Assembly: GCA_016933055.1 (NCBI GenBank)
Contig: JAFGBS010000002.1
Location: 124,001-188,000 of the forward strand
Direction of reading: 5' to 3'
DNA: 64,000 bases
DNA from: Promethearchaeota archaeon
GTDB taxonomy: Archaea; Asgardarchaeota; Lokiarchaeia; Sigyniarchaeales; Promethearchaeaceae
Shown: positions 1 to 8,531 of the stretch, one piece after another
How positions within the stretch are numbered: the stretch's first letter is position 1
Layout: the number at the start of each line of letters is the position of its first letter
Position numbers and translations under genes: made by a program
Notes under the pieces: model-generated
What the model was told of the DNA's origin: nothing
The model's input: the letters and a program-made list of their open reading frames with translations, nothing else
Database searches by the model: none

Positions 1-1
1 A

Positions 2-352
2 AATGATGCGTTTTACATATCTACTGAGGAAGGAGATGATTCGTATTTGTATAAACTGATCCAACCTATGGAGAAAGCGGTGGAACATATGCAGAAAATA
101 ATTGTACGGGATACTGCGGTGGATGCATTATGTCATGGAGCTAATTTAGCAGCAAATGGAGTCTTAAAAATTCATGCAGATATTAAAAAAGGGGACCATG
201 TTGCTATCATGACTCAAAAAGGAGAATTAGTCGCATTTGGTGAGACTTTTCATTCAGCAATAAAAATTGCAAAGCTTAGTTCGGGCTTTGTGGCTAAGAT
301 AGAGAGAGTTGCAATGCCTCGAAGAACCTATCCACATTGGAAAACCACCTAA
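2..352 (+). CDS. cbf5: tRNA/rRNA pseudouridine synthase Cbf5, C-terminal part (5' truncated by window edge)
   Basis: The frame is open from base 2, so the TTG at 47 in the ORF track is internal and this is the 3' end of a longer gene. The visible part is the end of the catalytic domain plus the PUA domain of the archaeal dyskerin homologue: the segment around EKAVEHMQKI is followed by VRDTAVDALCHGANLA, a signature of Cbf5, and by the terminal MPRRTYP motif. Cbf5 is the catalytic subunit of H/ACA guide RNPs and isomerises uridines in rRNA and tRNA. The gene ends 15 bp before the next methyltransferase on the same strand, suggesting co-transcription. Confidence 0.93.
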   Translation, partial: NDAFYISTEEGDDSYLYKLIQPMEKAVEHMQKIIVRDTAVDALCHGANLAANGVLKIHADIKKGDHVAIMTQKGELVAFGETFHSAIKIAKLSSGFVAKIERVAMPRRTYPHWKTT

Positions 353-367
353 AGAAGGATATTTGTT

Positions 368-994
368 ATGACGGATCCTGACCATTATTTTTCTAGTAAT
401 CCTGACTCTCCCGAGAATTTGCGAAAAATCAAAGGAATTTGCCGTAATCGTGAGTTTGAATTTTATTCAGCAGCAGGGGTGTTTAGTGCAAATAAAATCG
501 ATACAGGTACCTCAGTATTATTGAAAAATTTGAACATTCCAGACGAAGGAGTGATATTAGATATGGGTTGTGGAATAGGAGTGGTAGGGGTAGTGCTTGG
601 GGTACTGTACCCTAATTTGGAAATCCATTTTCTTGATATTAATGCCCGTGCAACCTTACTTGCAAAAAAAAATGCACAATTCTATGATTTGAAAGCATAC
701 AGTACTTTTACCGGGGATATTATGCAAATTCTTAAAGAAAACCACCGATTTTATGACGGAATTTACTTCAATCCCCCAATTCGTTTAGGAAAAAAGGTCT
801 ACCTTAACCAGATTTTGAATGCAATAAGCTTTCTAAAAGTAAAAGGAGTAATGGATATTGTTATAAAGAAGAAATTAGGTGCGGAGAGTGTATATAACTA
901 TCTTGAAAACAACCTAGAGAGCCAGTTCCAAATTGTTTTATTAGGAAAAAATTCGGGGTATTGGGTTTTTGAGATTCAAAGGATAGAAGATTAG
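368..994 (+). CDS. MJ0882/RsmC-like class I SAM-dependent RNA methyltransferase
   Basis: A 208-aa methyltransferase of the 'small domain' family. The N-terminal HYFSSNP-type motif precedes a canonical SAM-binding motif I (LDMGCGIGVVG, about residues 58-68), an acidic motif II (FLDIN) and the catalytic FNPP motif (about residue 136), the signature of N-methylation of a planar base amine as in RsmC/MJ0882. The start ATG at 368 is preceded by GAAGGA. It lies 15 bp after cbf5, so an RNA-modification operon is likely. The exact target (rRNA or tRNA guanine) is inference. Confidence 0.85.
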   Translation: MTDPDHYFSSNPDSPENLRKIKGICRNREFEFYSAAGVFSANKIDTGTSVLLKNLNIPDEGVILDMGCGIGVVGVVLGVLYPNLEIHFLDINARATLLAKKNAQFYDLKAYSTFTGDIMQILKENHRFYDGIYFNPPIRLGKKVYLNQILNAISFLKVKGVMDIVIKKKLGAESVYNYLENNLESQFQIVLLGKNSGYWVFEIQRIED

Positions 995-1189
995 CTCAAT
1001 ACTATTAATTATTACTATAAAATATAGATGATATAAAGAAAAACTAAATTAATCTAATGAGCCGTCTGTTATAATTTTATTTTGGCGATTTATTCTTTGG
1101 AGAATCGTAAAATTTTTTTTACATGCATTTTTAGAGAAATTGTTTAGTTAACTTGTTCAAGTAACTTTGCTCTTTTTGGTGGAAAAAAT

Positions 1190-1456
1190 TTGGTAAAAGA
1201 AAAACCTAAAGTTGATATCCTTCTTCATGAAATAACTCCCAAGCACAAAATACTTACAAAGGAAGAAACGGAAGAATTATTGAAGAAATATTCAATAAAA
1301 CTGCTCAATTTACCTCGAATTTTCTCTGATGACCCTGTTGTTGAGATGATTGGCGCTCGTTATGGGGATGTGATCAAGATTATACGAAAATCTGACACAA
1401 CAGTGAAGGAAGTAGAATCCTACCGATTCGTAATGAAAGGAAAGAGGGTAAGATAA
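1190..1456 (+). CDS. rpoH: DNA-directed RNA polymerase subunit H (RPB5 C-terminal homologue)
   Basis: An 88-aa protein matching archaeal RpoH throughout: the HEITPKH motif near the N-terminus, and DPVVEMIGARYGDVIKI followed by the terminal YRFVMK segment. It forms the lower-jaw assembly module of RNA polymerase. The start is a TTG with GGTGGA about 7 nt upstream. Its stop overlaps the rpoB start by one base (TAATG), indicating translational coupling. A 195-bp gap precedes it and should hold the promoter. Confidence 0.95.
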   Translation: MVKEKPKVDILLHEITPKHKILTKEETEELLKKYSIKLLNLPRIFSDDPVVEMIGARYGDVIKIIRKSDTTVKEVESYRFVMKGKRVR

Positions 1457-4400
1457 TGTCAATTACAATTGATAAACAAGATACATGGAACCTTCTAAAA
1501 GCATTCTTTAAAGAAAAAGGATTAGTAAGACAGCATCTGGATAGCTTTAATGATTTTATTGAAAATCAGATGCAAGAGATCGTAGATGATTCAGGACAAA
1601 TCATTCCTGAAATTCCAGGTTACAAAATACGGTTTGGTCAAATAAGCGTTGATACACCTATTATTCGGGAAGCAGATGGTGCAAAGAAAGAAATTACTCC
1701 TATGGAAGCTAGAATCCGAGAATTAAGTTATTCAGCAAATATCTATTTGGATATGACTCCGGTTACTATTGATGAGCGTATTCAACGAGAAATTGATAAT
1801 GAGCCTATAAAAATGTACATCGGGAAGCTTCCTATCATGCTGAAATCGGTTCGATGCCCCCTAGCAAATAATTCTGAGATTGAACTTATTAAAAAAGGCG
1901 AAGATTTCTTAGATCCCGGAGGATACTTCATTATCAATGGCACCGAACGGGTACTCGTAACTCAAGAAGACCTTGCTCCTAATCGTATAATGGTGGAAGA
2001 AACCAGTAAAAGTGCTTCTGCAACCCATATCGCTAAAGTATTTTCCACAACTCAGGGATTTCGTGCCCCAGTAACTATCGAACGTCGTAAAGATGGAAGC
2101 ATAAAAGTTCAGATCCCCACTGTGCCAGGAAGAATTCCCATTGCGATCTTAATGCGTGCATTAGGATTGGATTCTGATAAAAAAATTTTCGAATCCATTT
2201 CTGATGACCCTGCTATTCGAAAGGAACTCATCCCTGTGGTAGATATTGCATCATCTTTGCAATCGCGAGACAAGGAAGAGAGTCAGAGAAAAGCAATTGA
2301 TTATTTAGGTAAACGAGTTGCATATACTCAACCTACAGAGTTCCGTATAAAAAGAGCACTGCAAGTCCTCGATCGCTACTTGCTTCCTCATATTGGAAAT
2401 GAAAAAGAAGATCGAATCAAGAAAGCTTATTATCTCGGTCAAATGACTCAAAAAGTATTAGAGTTAGTATTAGGAAAGCGCCGTGCTGATGATAAAGATC
2501 ATTATACGAATAAACGTCTTAAACTCGCAGGAGATTTATTTACTCAGCTTTTCCGTGTGGCTTTTGTTAGTTTGTGTCGGGATATTAAATATCAATTAGA
2601 ACGGACCAACACCCGAGGACGTAAACCGAATATCAAAACCGCTGTTCGAGCGGATGTGATCTCCGAGCGGATTCGACATGCTCTGGCTACGGGAAATTGG
2701 GTAGGAGGAAAGGCAGGTGTATCTCAATTACTGGATAGAACTAATTATATTTCTACTCTAAGCCATTTACGTCGTATTATTTCTCCATTAAGCAGAAGTC
2801 AACCCCATTTTGAAGCGCGTGATCTTCATCCGACCCAATGGGGAAAGATCTGTCCTGCTGAAACTCCCGAAGGACCAAATTGTGGTTTGGTAAAGAATCT
2901 TAGCCTGACTGCTATTATTTCGGTGAGTTGGAACGAAAAATATATGGAGCAAATCCTGATAGACCTTGGAGTGATTCCAATTGAGGAAATTGCCGAATAT
3001 ACAAGTAAAGATGTCAAGATATTCTTGAACGGAAAACTGGTTGGAATCCATCAAGATATCGAGAGTTTAGTTGAAAACGTCAGGATGCGACGGAGACGTG
3101 CTGAGATCAATAATACCGTAAACATAGCATATTATCATGCATCTAGAGAGATCCAAATAAATTGTGATGCAGGAAGAGCTCGAAGACCTCTCTATGTAGT
3201 GAAGGATGGAGAAGTACTCATCTCAAAAGATGATTTTAACAAAATCCGTACAAGTGAATATACATGGTCGGATCTCACTAAGAAAGGCTTAATCGAGTAT
3301 TTGGATGCAGAGGAGGAAGAAAATGCATTGATTGCCTTGGATGCAACCCAATTAACTACCGAGCACACACACATGGAAATATCTCCTACTACAATATTAG
3401 GGATTACTGCTTCTCTTATCCCATTTCCAGAACATAATCAAAGTCCTCGAAATACATACGAAGCGGGCATGGCTAAACAAGCACTAGGGATTTATGCAGC
3501 TAATTTTCATTTACGGTTAGATACTCGTGGCCACATCCTCCATTATCCCCAAGTACCTATTGTTCAAACAACGCCGATGGATATCATCGGATTTGGGAAA
3601 CGACCAGCTGGTCAGAATTTTGTGATCGGCGTAATGACCTATCAAGGATTCAATATTGAAGATGCTCTTATTATTAATAAAGCATCAATTGAGCGTGGAT
3701 TAGCCCGTAGCACATTTTTCCGGACTTATGAAGGAGAAGAACGGAAATACCCCGGAGGAGAAGTCGACCGATTCCAAAAACCAGATAAAACCGTTCGTGG
3801 GTATGCAAATGATGACGATTATCGCTTCCTCTCGGAAGATGGGATCATTGAACCGGAAAAAGAAGTAGAAGGTGGAAATGTCTTAATAGGGCGAACATCT
3901 CCACCTCGATTTATCAAATCGTATGACCAATTTGGAGTAGACCAACCCACTCGGAGAGAAACCAGTATCCCTATCCGTCATAGCGAACAAGGGACAGTAG
4001 ATACAATCATTATTACAGAAACTATAGATGGAAACAAACTCGCAAAAATAAAAGTCAGAGACTTGCGAATACCAGAAATCGGAGATAAATTTGCATCCCG
4101 ACATGGGCAAAAAGGTGTGATTGGGAGAATCCCCGCCCAAGAGGATATGCCCTTCACTAAAGACGGAATCTCACCAGATCTACTTATCAACCCGCATGCT
4201 ATGCCTTCCCGTATGACGTTAGGACAAATGTTTGAGGGAATTAGTGGTAAAATTGCATGTTCCTTTGGACAAATTCAAGATGCAACAGCATTTGAGTGGC
4301 AGGATATTGCTCAATTACAAGAAAAATTAATAGAGGCCGGATTTGCCTACTCTGGTCGACATGCATTATATAATGGAGTCAACGGGCGAAAATATGACGT

Positions 4401-4818
4401 AGGTATTTATCTAGGAGTTGTATATTATCAAAAATTGCATCACTTAGTTGCAGATAAGATCCATGCAAGAGCTCGTGGACCCGTTCAGATTTTAACCCGC
4501 CAGCCTACCGAAGGTCGTGCCCGTGAAGGTGGACTTCGATTCGGAGAAATGGAACGGGATTGTTTAATCGGACATGGTGCCACTATTCTGTTAAAGGAAC
4601 GGTTATTGGATGAATCTGACAAGACTACAATTTTTGTGTGCGAAAAATGTGGACTTTTAGCAATTCATGACAGAAATAAGGATAAATTCTTATGTCCCGT
4701 TTGTGGGGATAAAGTTATGATCTCTCCAGTTACTTGTAGTTATGCATTTAAACTGCTTTTACAAGAGATGATGTCCCTAGGTATTGCACCACGGCTTATA
4801 TTAAGAGAAAAATCATAA
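1456..4818 (+). CDS. rpoB: DNA-directed RNA polymerase subunit B (unsplit, B''+B' in one chain)
   Basis: A full-length 1120-aa second-largest RNA polymerase subunit. Visible landmarks are the fork-region SHLRRIISPLSRSQ (about residue 435), CPAETPEGPNCGLVKNL, the hybrid-binding segment EIGDKFASRHGQKGVIG (about 875), GLRFGEMERDCLIGHGA (about 1030) and a C-terminal zinc site CEKCG...CPVCG (about 1061-1080). The chain is not split into B' and B'' as in many methanogens and haloarchaea. It overlaps rpoH by one base. Unusually, no rpoA1/rpoA2 follows; the next gene is a TrmJ-type methyltransferase. Confidence 0.97.
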   Translation: MSITIDKQDTWNLLKAFFKEKGLVRQHLDSFNDFIENQMQEIVDDSGQIIPEIPGYKIRFGQISVDTPIIREADGAKKEITPMEARIRELSYSANIYLDMTPVTIDERIQREIDNEPIKMYIGKLPIMLKSVRCPLANNSEIELIKKGEDFLDPGGYFIINGTERVLVTQEDLAPNRIMVEETSKSASATHIAKVFSTTQGFRAPVTIERRKDGSIKVQIPTVPGRIPIAILMRALGLDSDKKIFESISDDPAIRKELIPVVDIASSLQSRDKEESQRKAIDYLGKRVAYTQPTEFRIKRALQVLDRYLLPHIGNEKEDRIKKAYYLGQMTQKVLELVLGKRRADDKDHYTNKRLKLAGDLFTQLFRVAFVSLCRDIKYQLERTNTRGRKPNIKTAVRADVISERIRHALATGNWVGGKAGVSQLLDRTNYISTLSHLRRIISPLSRSQPHFEARDLHPTQWGKICPAETPEGPNCGLVKNLSLTAIISVSWNEKYMEQILIDLGVIPIEEIAEYTSKDVKIFLNGKLVGIHQDIESLVENVRMRRRRAEINNTVNIAYYHASREIQINCDAGRARRPLYVVKDGEVLISKDDFNKIRTSEYTWSDLTKKGLIEYLDAEEEENALIALDATQLTTEHTHMEISPTTILGITASLIPFPEHNQSPRNTYEAGMAKQALGIYAANFHLRLDTRGHILHYPQVPIVQTTPMDIIGFGKRPAGQNFVIGVMTYQGFNIEDALIINKASIERGLARSTFFRTYEGEERKYPGGEVDRFQKPDKTVRGYANDDDYRFLSEDGIIEPEKEVEGGNVLIGRTSPPRFIKSYDQFGVDQPTRRETSIPIRHSEQGTVDTIIITETIDGNKLAKIKVRDLRIPEIGDKFASRHGQKGVIGRIPAQEDMPFTKDGISPDLLINPHAMPSRMTLGQMFEGISGKIACSFGQIQDATAFEWQDIAQLQEKLIEAGFAYSGRHALYNGVNGRKYDVGIYLGVVYYQKLHHLVADKIHARARGPVQILTRQPTEGRAREGGLRFGEMERDCLIGHGATILLKERLLDESDKTTIFVCEKCGLLAIHDRNKDKFLCPVCGDKVMISPVTCSYAFKLLLQEMMSLGIAPRLILREKS

Positions 4819-4852
4819 TTTTTCTACTCCCCTTTTTTTATGTATACTATTC

Positions 4853-5656
4853 ATGAAGAAGAAAGAACTGCGAAATTTTAAAAAACTAACTACAAGCACA
4901 ATCAAATCTGAATTCGAGAATTTGGATTTTACGATATTCTTAGTTCAACCACAAGGTCCTATCAATATAGGCCTAATTGCTCGTGTAATGAAGAACTTTG
5001 GGGTTCAGAATCTACTTATTTTTCATCCGGAATGTAAAATCAGTTCTGTTGCAAGAAAATTTTCGATGCACGGCTTGGATCTACTCCAAAAGGCACGGAT
5101 TATTAATGATAATTCTCAAAACAAAAGTGATCGTCTTAAGTCATTAAAGAACATATTTGATGAGTTTGACTATGTTATTGGAACATCGAGTAAAAAAACT
5201 CGATATGGAAATGTGAAACGAACAACCTATTACGTGAATGAATTAGATTTTACATTATTCAAATCTTCTCACGGAAAAATTGCGGTGGTGTTTGGAAGAG
5301 AAGACAAAGGTTTGTTTAATGCAGAATTGAAATTATGCGATTTTGTGATTAAAATTCCTGTAACAGATGATTATCCGGCTCTGAATTTATCACATGCTGT
5401 TACAATAACTTTATCTCAATTTTTTTTAAAAACAAGAATAGTACAAAAAGGAGATATCATCACTTCCACTCGATCCAATCGAGAATTCCTCTATAGAGAG
5501 GTCGAAAAAATATTGAATACGTTAAATTATGAAAAAAATGCTAAGGATGATGTGATTCAAGCTTTAAAAAACATATTAGGGCGTTCATTCTCGTCTCTAA
5601 AAGAAGTTAACCTGCTAATTTCATTATTTTCCGCAATAAATAAAAAAAAAAAATAA
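4853..5656 (+). CDS. trmJ: TrmJ-like tRNA 2'-O-methyltransferase (SPOUT family)
   Basis: A 267-aa SpoU/TrmH-type SPOUT methyltransferase. It starts its domain with FLVQPQGPINIGLIARVMKNFG, then shows the knot motifs VVFGREDKGL (about residues 144-153) and ALNLSHAVTI (about 179-188) that build the trefoil SAM site. Archaeal TrmJ methylates the 2'-OH of C32 in tRNA; that target is inferred from family membership. A C-terminal helical extension of about 60 residues follows the knot. It lies 34 bp after rpoB and is convergent with the next gene (7-bp gap). Confidence 0.85.
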   Translation: MKKKELRNFKKLTTSTIKSEFENLDFTIFLVQPQGPINIGLIARVMKNFGVQNLLIFHPECKISSVARKFSMHGLDLLQKARIINDNSQNKSDRLKSLKNIFDEFDYVIGTSSKKTRYGNVKRTTYYVNELDFTLFKSSHGKIAVVFGREDKGLFNAELKLCDFVIKIPVTDDYPALNLSHAVTITLSQFFLKTRIVQKGDIITSTRSNREFLYREVEKILNTLNYEKNAKDDVIQALKNILGRSFSSLKEVNLLISLFSAINKKKK

Positions 5657-5663
5657 AAGGGGA

Positions 5664-6137
5664 TTACCAAGGCATACCTAACGCAGAATTTAGGAACGAG
5701 TATAGATTTGGAATTAATGTATACATTAAGAAAAGCAAGAATAACGAAATCAACGCTATCCAAACAGCATTTCCCCATGTTTCATTAATGAAGAATTTTA
5801 CTAACACCATGAATATTAAAAATTGAATAACAGCTACTAAAGTGAATAAATAATTCCCACCAGTTCCTAATACTGAGGGCCATTGGCTTGCAGGCCAGCC
5901 CACAATGGTATCCAACCAAGTTAGTACATATCCAACTGCTCCACCAATGATAGGTAACAGCAAAATGGTTACAAGTGCTAGTATAAAAATCATAATGATT
6001 TTATCTTTTGCCTTGGTTTTAGATGCAATCCATCGAGTTGCTAACCATATAAATAATCCGAGTAACATGGTGGCAACTACTAACCAAAGAATAAAAAATA
6101 AAATATCTTGTGTAGTTTGTAAGATCATGTTCATCAT
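5664..6137 (-). CDS. Small integral membrane protein, unknown function
   Basis: A 157-aa protein with about four hydrophobic segments (residues ~10-30, 46-70, 96-113 and 122-150) and few charged residues. No motif links it to a named family. It is convergent with trmJ. The 79-aa plus-strand ORF inside it (5905-6144) is a shadow. The composition of a clean multi-spanning protein supports a real gene; the function is unknown. Confidence 0.6.
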   Translation of the reverse strand: MMNMILQTTQDILFFILWLVVATMLLGLFIWLATRWIASKTKAKDKIIMIFILALVTILLLPIIGGAVGYVLTWLDTIVGWPASQWPSVLGTGGNYLFTLVAVIQFLIFMVLVKFFINETWGNAVWIALISLFLLFLMYTLIPNLYSFLNSALGMPW

Positions 6138-6216
6138 CTCGTAACAGACAGAATCTGTACTTAATTATCAGTAGCAAAAAATTTAAAGCTTAATTAATCA
6201 TTAGAGTGAAAAATTC

Positions 6217-6435
6217 TTAAGACCTAGCAATCAAAAACATATGAATACTAAATCCAATGCATAACGATGCTACCAATATCATGATAACAGAAAACGGGAT
6301 CGAGACATCTCGACCAAATTCTGTATAGATCACCAAAGCAATTGCGGCAAGCACACCAAACACAATCAGAATCCACGCAAAAACTAGAATCATAAGTTTT
6401 GCTTTACATGCAACCTTAAAACTTTTTTGATACAA
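6217..6435 (-). CDS. Small two-TM membrane protein, unknown function
   Basis: A 72-aa ORF with two predicted membrane helices (about residues 14-36 and 46-68). The track start is a TTG without an obvious Shine-Dalgarno; an in-frame ATG (residue 15, at the start of the first helix) is possible. It sits 80 bp upstream of another minus-strand membrane gene. No family recognised. Confidence 0.45.
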   Translation of the reverse strand: MYQKSFKVACKAKLMILVFAWILIVFGVLAAIALVIYTEFGRDVSIPFSVIMILVASLCIGFSIHMFLIARS

Positions 6436-6622
6436 AACACAAGCTTTCGTTAAGAATTAAGGCAAATTTTGACAACCATAACTTATAATAAATACAGTAT
6501 ATTCGTTATACCTACGAACAACTGAGAAATGGTGATAAAAAATACACTTTCTTAAAGATCTGATTGAAAATCCCCAAGATGAAAATCCCGTTGAAAATGT
6601 ACCTCATATTCACCGACGATTT

Positions 6623-7465
6623 GTGCGGTATTCCAAAGGAGTGTTTGATGGACCAATGATACGATTAAAGTTCTCAAAAAGTAAGATAGTTATTGGTTCC
6701 TCATTTGAATACGAGGATATATTAACAATTATTTTACTAAAGGAGTTACCTGATTCCTTTGATGCAGAATTTGCAGTTTCAGGTAAGATTATCAGCGGAT
6801 CTGATTTTACACCCACTATGAAGAACTTAGGATTGGACTTAGGAGCAACCCAGAAAAAAGATAAAGAAACAAATAAAGTACAAAATTATGTATGTAATAT
6901 TAATTCCAAATCACCAGTTTGGGTCACAAAAGATACAATGATCCAACTTATGAACAAACTACATACCAATTGCTATCTTTTACTGGATTTTAAGATATAT
7001 CTTTGTTCTGAATGTGCATCAAATATGGTATTAGATCGCACAAAAAAATTATATCGATGTGCATCATGCGGTATAGAACAGAAAAAGCCAAAGGTTGAGT
7101 ACAGTATTACCACAAAATCAAGTCCACCACGCCCTACTACGAAACAGAAAGGGGTTCCTAAATCAGAAAAACAAAAATTAGCATCCAAAATTAAATTTTG
7201 TCAAGCAACTATGCCCAACACGGATTCCGCTAAAAAATTACTCTTAAATGAAATCACCTCTGATTTTTTGGATGAAATTCCATCCAATTTTAAGCAAATT
7301 GAACTGGTTAATAACTATCATATCAATAACCTAGTATTTCCGCCTAAAGAATTGCGAAAAAATTCAAAACTATTCCGCAAAATGACGATCCGAGAAGGAA
7401 GTTTGGAAAGAATTCTAGATGTTGATGGAAACTGTTTTGAGACTGTTATCCAGTTCAAGATATAG
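6623..7465 (+). CDS. Zinc-ribbon protein of unknown function; 5' end probably upstream
   Basis: A 280-aa ORF in the track starting at an internal GTG. A central zinc ribbon is visible: LCSECA...YRCASCG (about residues 127-150), followed by a basic, Pro-rich linker and an alpha/beta C-terminal domain. The frame is open and protein-like back to 6539 (HFLKDLIENPQ...), but no ordinary start lies there. An ATG at 6529 is in the neighbouring frame, separated by a run of six A (6537-6542); removing one A would join it to this frame. The true product may be about 31 residues longer. Function not recognised. Confidence 0.6.
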   Translation: MRYSKGVFDGPMIRLKFSKSKIVIGSSFEYEDILTIILLKELPDSFDAEFAVSGKIISGSDFTPTMKNLGLDLGATQKKDKETNKVQNYVCNINSKSPVWVTKDTMIQLMNKLHTNCYLLLDFKIYLCSECASNMVLDRTKKLYRCASCGIEQKKPKVEYSITTKSSPPRPTTKQKGVPKSEKQKLASKIKFCQATMPNTDSAKKLLLNEITSDFLDEIPSNFKQIELVNNYHINNLVFPPKELRKNSKLFRKMTIREGSLERILDVDGNCFETVIQFKI

Positions 7466-7479
7466 ATATTTTAATTCCA

Positions 7480-7493
7480 TTTTTTTCTTTTTT
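7480..7493 (+). terminator. Oligo-T terminator after the zinc-ribbon gene
   Basis: A T-rich tract (T7-C-T6) begins 15 bp after the stop codon. An almost identical CATTTTTTTCTTTTTT tract follows the gene ending at 10988. Archaeal RNA polymerase terminates intrinsically at such oligo-U stretches; the assignment is by analogy. Confidence 0.5.
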
Positions 7494-7531
7494 CCATCAA
7501 TTTAGAACAAAATCGAAATGATATTTAATCT

Positions 7532-7555
7532 TGCATCATAGTTTTATATGATGCA
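7532..7555 (+). promoter_or_regulatory. Perfect inverted repeat spanning the TFE start codon
   Basis: TGCATCATA and TATGATGCA form a perfect 9-bp inverted repeat with a 6-nt loop (GTTTTA). The second arm contains the first two ATG codons of the TFE gene (7548 and 7551). It could be an operator for a dimeric regulator or, if transcribed, an RNA hairpin covering the start. An AT-rich TATA-like stretch (gatatttaat) lies just upstream, which would make the mRNA nearly leaderless and favour the DNA-operator reading. Confidence 0.4.
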
Positions 7556-8129
7556 TGAGGACAACCTTGATCATCGCGAAGAAGGGAATACTGGAGTTTT
7601 TCGACCAAAAAAACAATTAGACTGTACGCTTTTTGAAATACTTTCTGAGATAGGCGGAGAGATCTGCGTTAAAGTTGCAGAAGAATTATATAATATTAAT
7701 AAATCAGAGATTACTGACGAAGAACTCGCCGAAATCTGCGATATTAACAAGAACGTTGTGAGAAAAATTCTCTATATACTGTACGAAAATAAGCTCAGTG
7801 ATTATCGAAAAGAGAAAGAGAAGAAGAAAAACTGGTGGATCTATTATTGGCGGGACAACTTCGATAATGTACGTTCTTTTATCAAACTTAAACAGGAACA
7901 GGTGATTCAGAAACTCACTCTTCGTATGGAATATGAGGATAATAATGTATTTCATCGCTGTGAAAATGAAGAATGCCGTTATCTAGCACCATTTGAGGAG
8001 GCGATGGAATTAGATTTCCGGTGTCCTAAGTGTGATTCGAGTTTAAATCATTTCGAAAATGGAAATGTAAAAGAATTTTTGCGGGAGCAAATTGCGTTCC
8101 TTCGTGAAAACATCAAGCATTGCATTTAA
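7548..8129 (+). CDS. tfe: Transcription initiation factor TFE, alpha subunit
   Basis: A 193-aa homologue of the N-terminal half of eukaryotic TFIIE-alpha. An extended winged helix covers about residues 28-100 (ITDEELAEICDINKNVVRKILYILYENKL is typical), a basic linker with a Trp/Tyr-rich strand follows, then a zinc ribbon CENEEC...CPKC (about residues 142-164), then a C-terminal helix. TFE stabilises the open promoter complex with the polymerase clamp. Start ATG 7548 or the adjacent ATG 7551; both lie within a perfect inverted repeat. Confidence 0.92.
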   Translation: MMHEDNLDHREEGNTGVFRPKKQLDCTLFEILSEIGGEICVKVAEELYNINKSEITDEELAEICDINKNVVRKILYILYENKLSDYRKEKEKKKNWWIYYWRDNFDNVRSFIKLKQEQVIQKLTLRMEYEDNNVFHRCENEECRYLAPFEEAMELDFRCPKCDSSLNHFENGNVKEFLREQIAFLRENIKHCI

Positions 8130-8176
8130 TTATTAATTTTTGAGTACGTAAAAATATGGGATTTTAAAAAAAATTT

Positions 8177-8245
8177 TTAAAATTTACGGTGTTCTCGGAT
8201 TTTCTTCTCAAACTCTTGGATTTTTTCCATCATATAATCGTTCAT
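8177..8245 (-). CDS. Candidate 22-aa microprotein with strong Shine-Dalgarno
   Basis: On the minus strand ATG 8245 opens 22 codons (MNDYMMEKIQEFEKKIREHR...) ending at TAA 8177. A full GGAGGT lies at 8254-8259, eight bases upstream, one of the best ribosome-binding sites in the window. A TATA-like TTTAAATATA lies at 8300-8309. The peptide is a charged, probably helical segment with heptad-like spacing. It is far below the ORF-track cutoff. No family is recognised; expression is inferred from the signals. Confidence 0.5.
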   Translation of the reverse strand: MNDYMMEKIQEFEKKIREHRKF

Positions 8246-8253
8246 GTTTTTTT

Positions 8254-8259
8254 ACCTCC
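8254..8259 (-). promoter_or_regulatory. Consensus ribosome-binding site of the 22-aa ORF
   Basis: GGAGGT on the minus strand, eight bases before ATG 8245. It decides the start of the short ORF. Most genes in this window have weaker or no such site. Confidence 0.6.
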
Positions 8260-8299
8260 ATGTGGGTTTTTAATGGTATGATTATATAGATCCAATTTT

Positions 8300-8309
8300 T
8301 ATATTTAAA
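8300..8309 (-). promoter_or_regulatory. TATA-like element upstream of the 22-aa ORF
   Basis: The minus strand reads TTTAAATATA about 55 bp before ATG 8245. Archaeal TATA boxes lie about 26 bp before the transcript start, which would give a leader of roughly 25-30 nt containing the ribosome-binding site. Confidence 0.35.
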
Positions 8310-8531
8310 GAAATTTGAGTCATCTAGGAGATTGACTAATCTAGATGGTTATTTCGGAGAACGACTTGATATAAGAAAATAATCTTTTTGGAGATCCCTT
8401 TAGCTATATGGTTGATCAAATAAGTAAATTGATCCATGAAAAACATCAAAACATTATGCAAATACATAAAAAGATCGTATAGCTAGTAAAAATTAATCTT
8501 ACGATTGTTTCAAGGTAAGGTGCTAATTATA

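Noticed and set aside
2788-4190. Several minus-strand ORFs in rpoB
   Set aside because: All are antisense to a fully conserved RNA polymerase gene.
5905-6144. 79-aa plus-strand ORF opposite a membrane protein
   Set aside because: The opposite strand encodes a regular set of hydrophobic helices; this one is its complement and has no domain.
8408-8437. Imperfect inverted repeat (TTGATCAA ... TTGATCCAT) before the CBS gene
   Set aside because: Mismatched and short in AT-rich DNA; could be chance.
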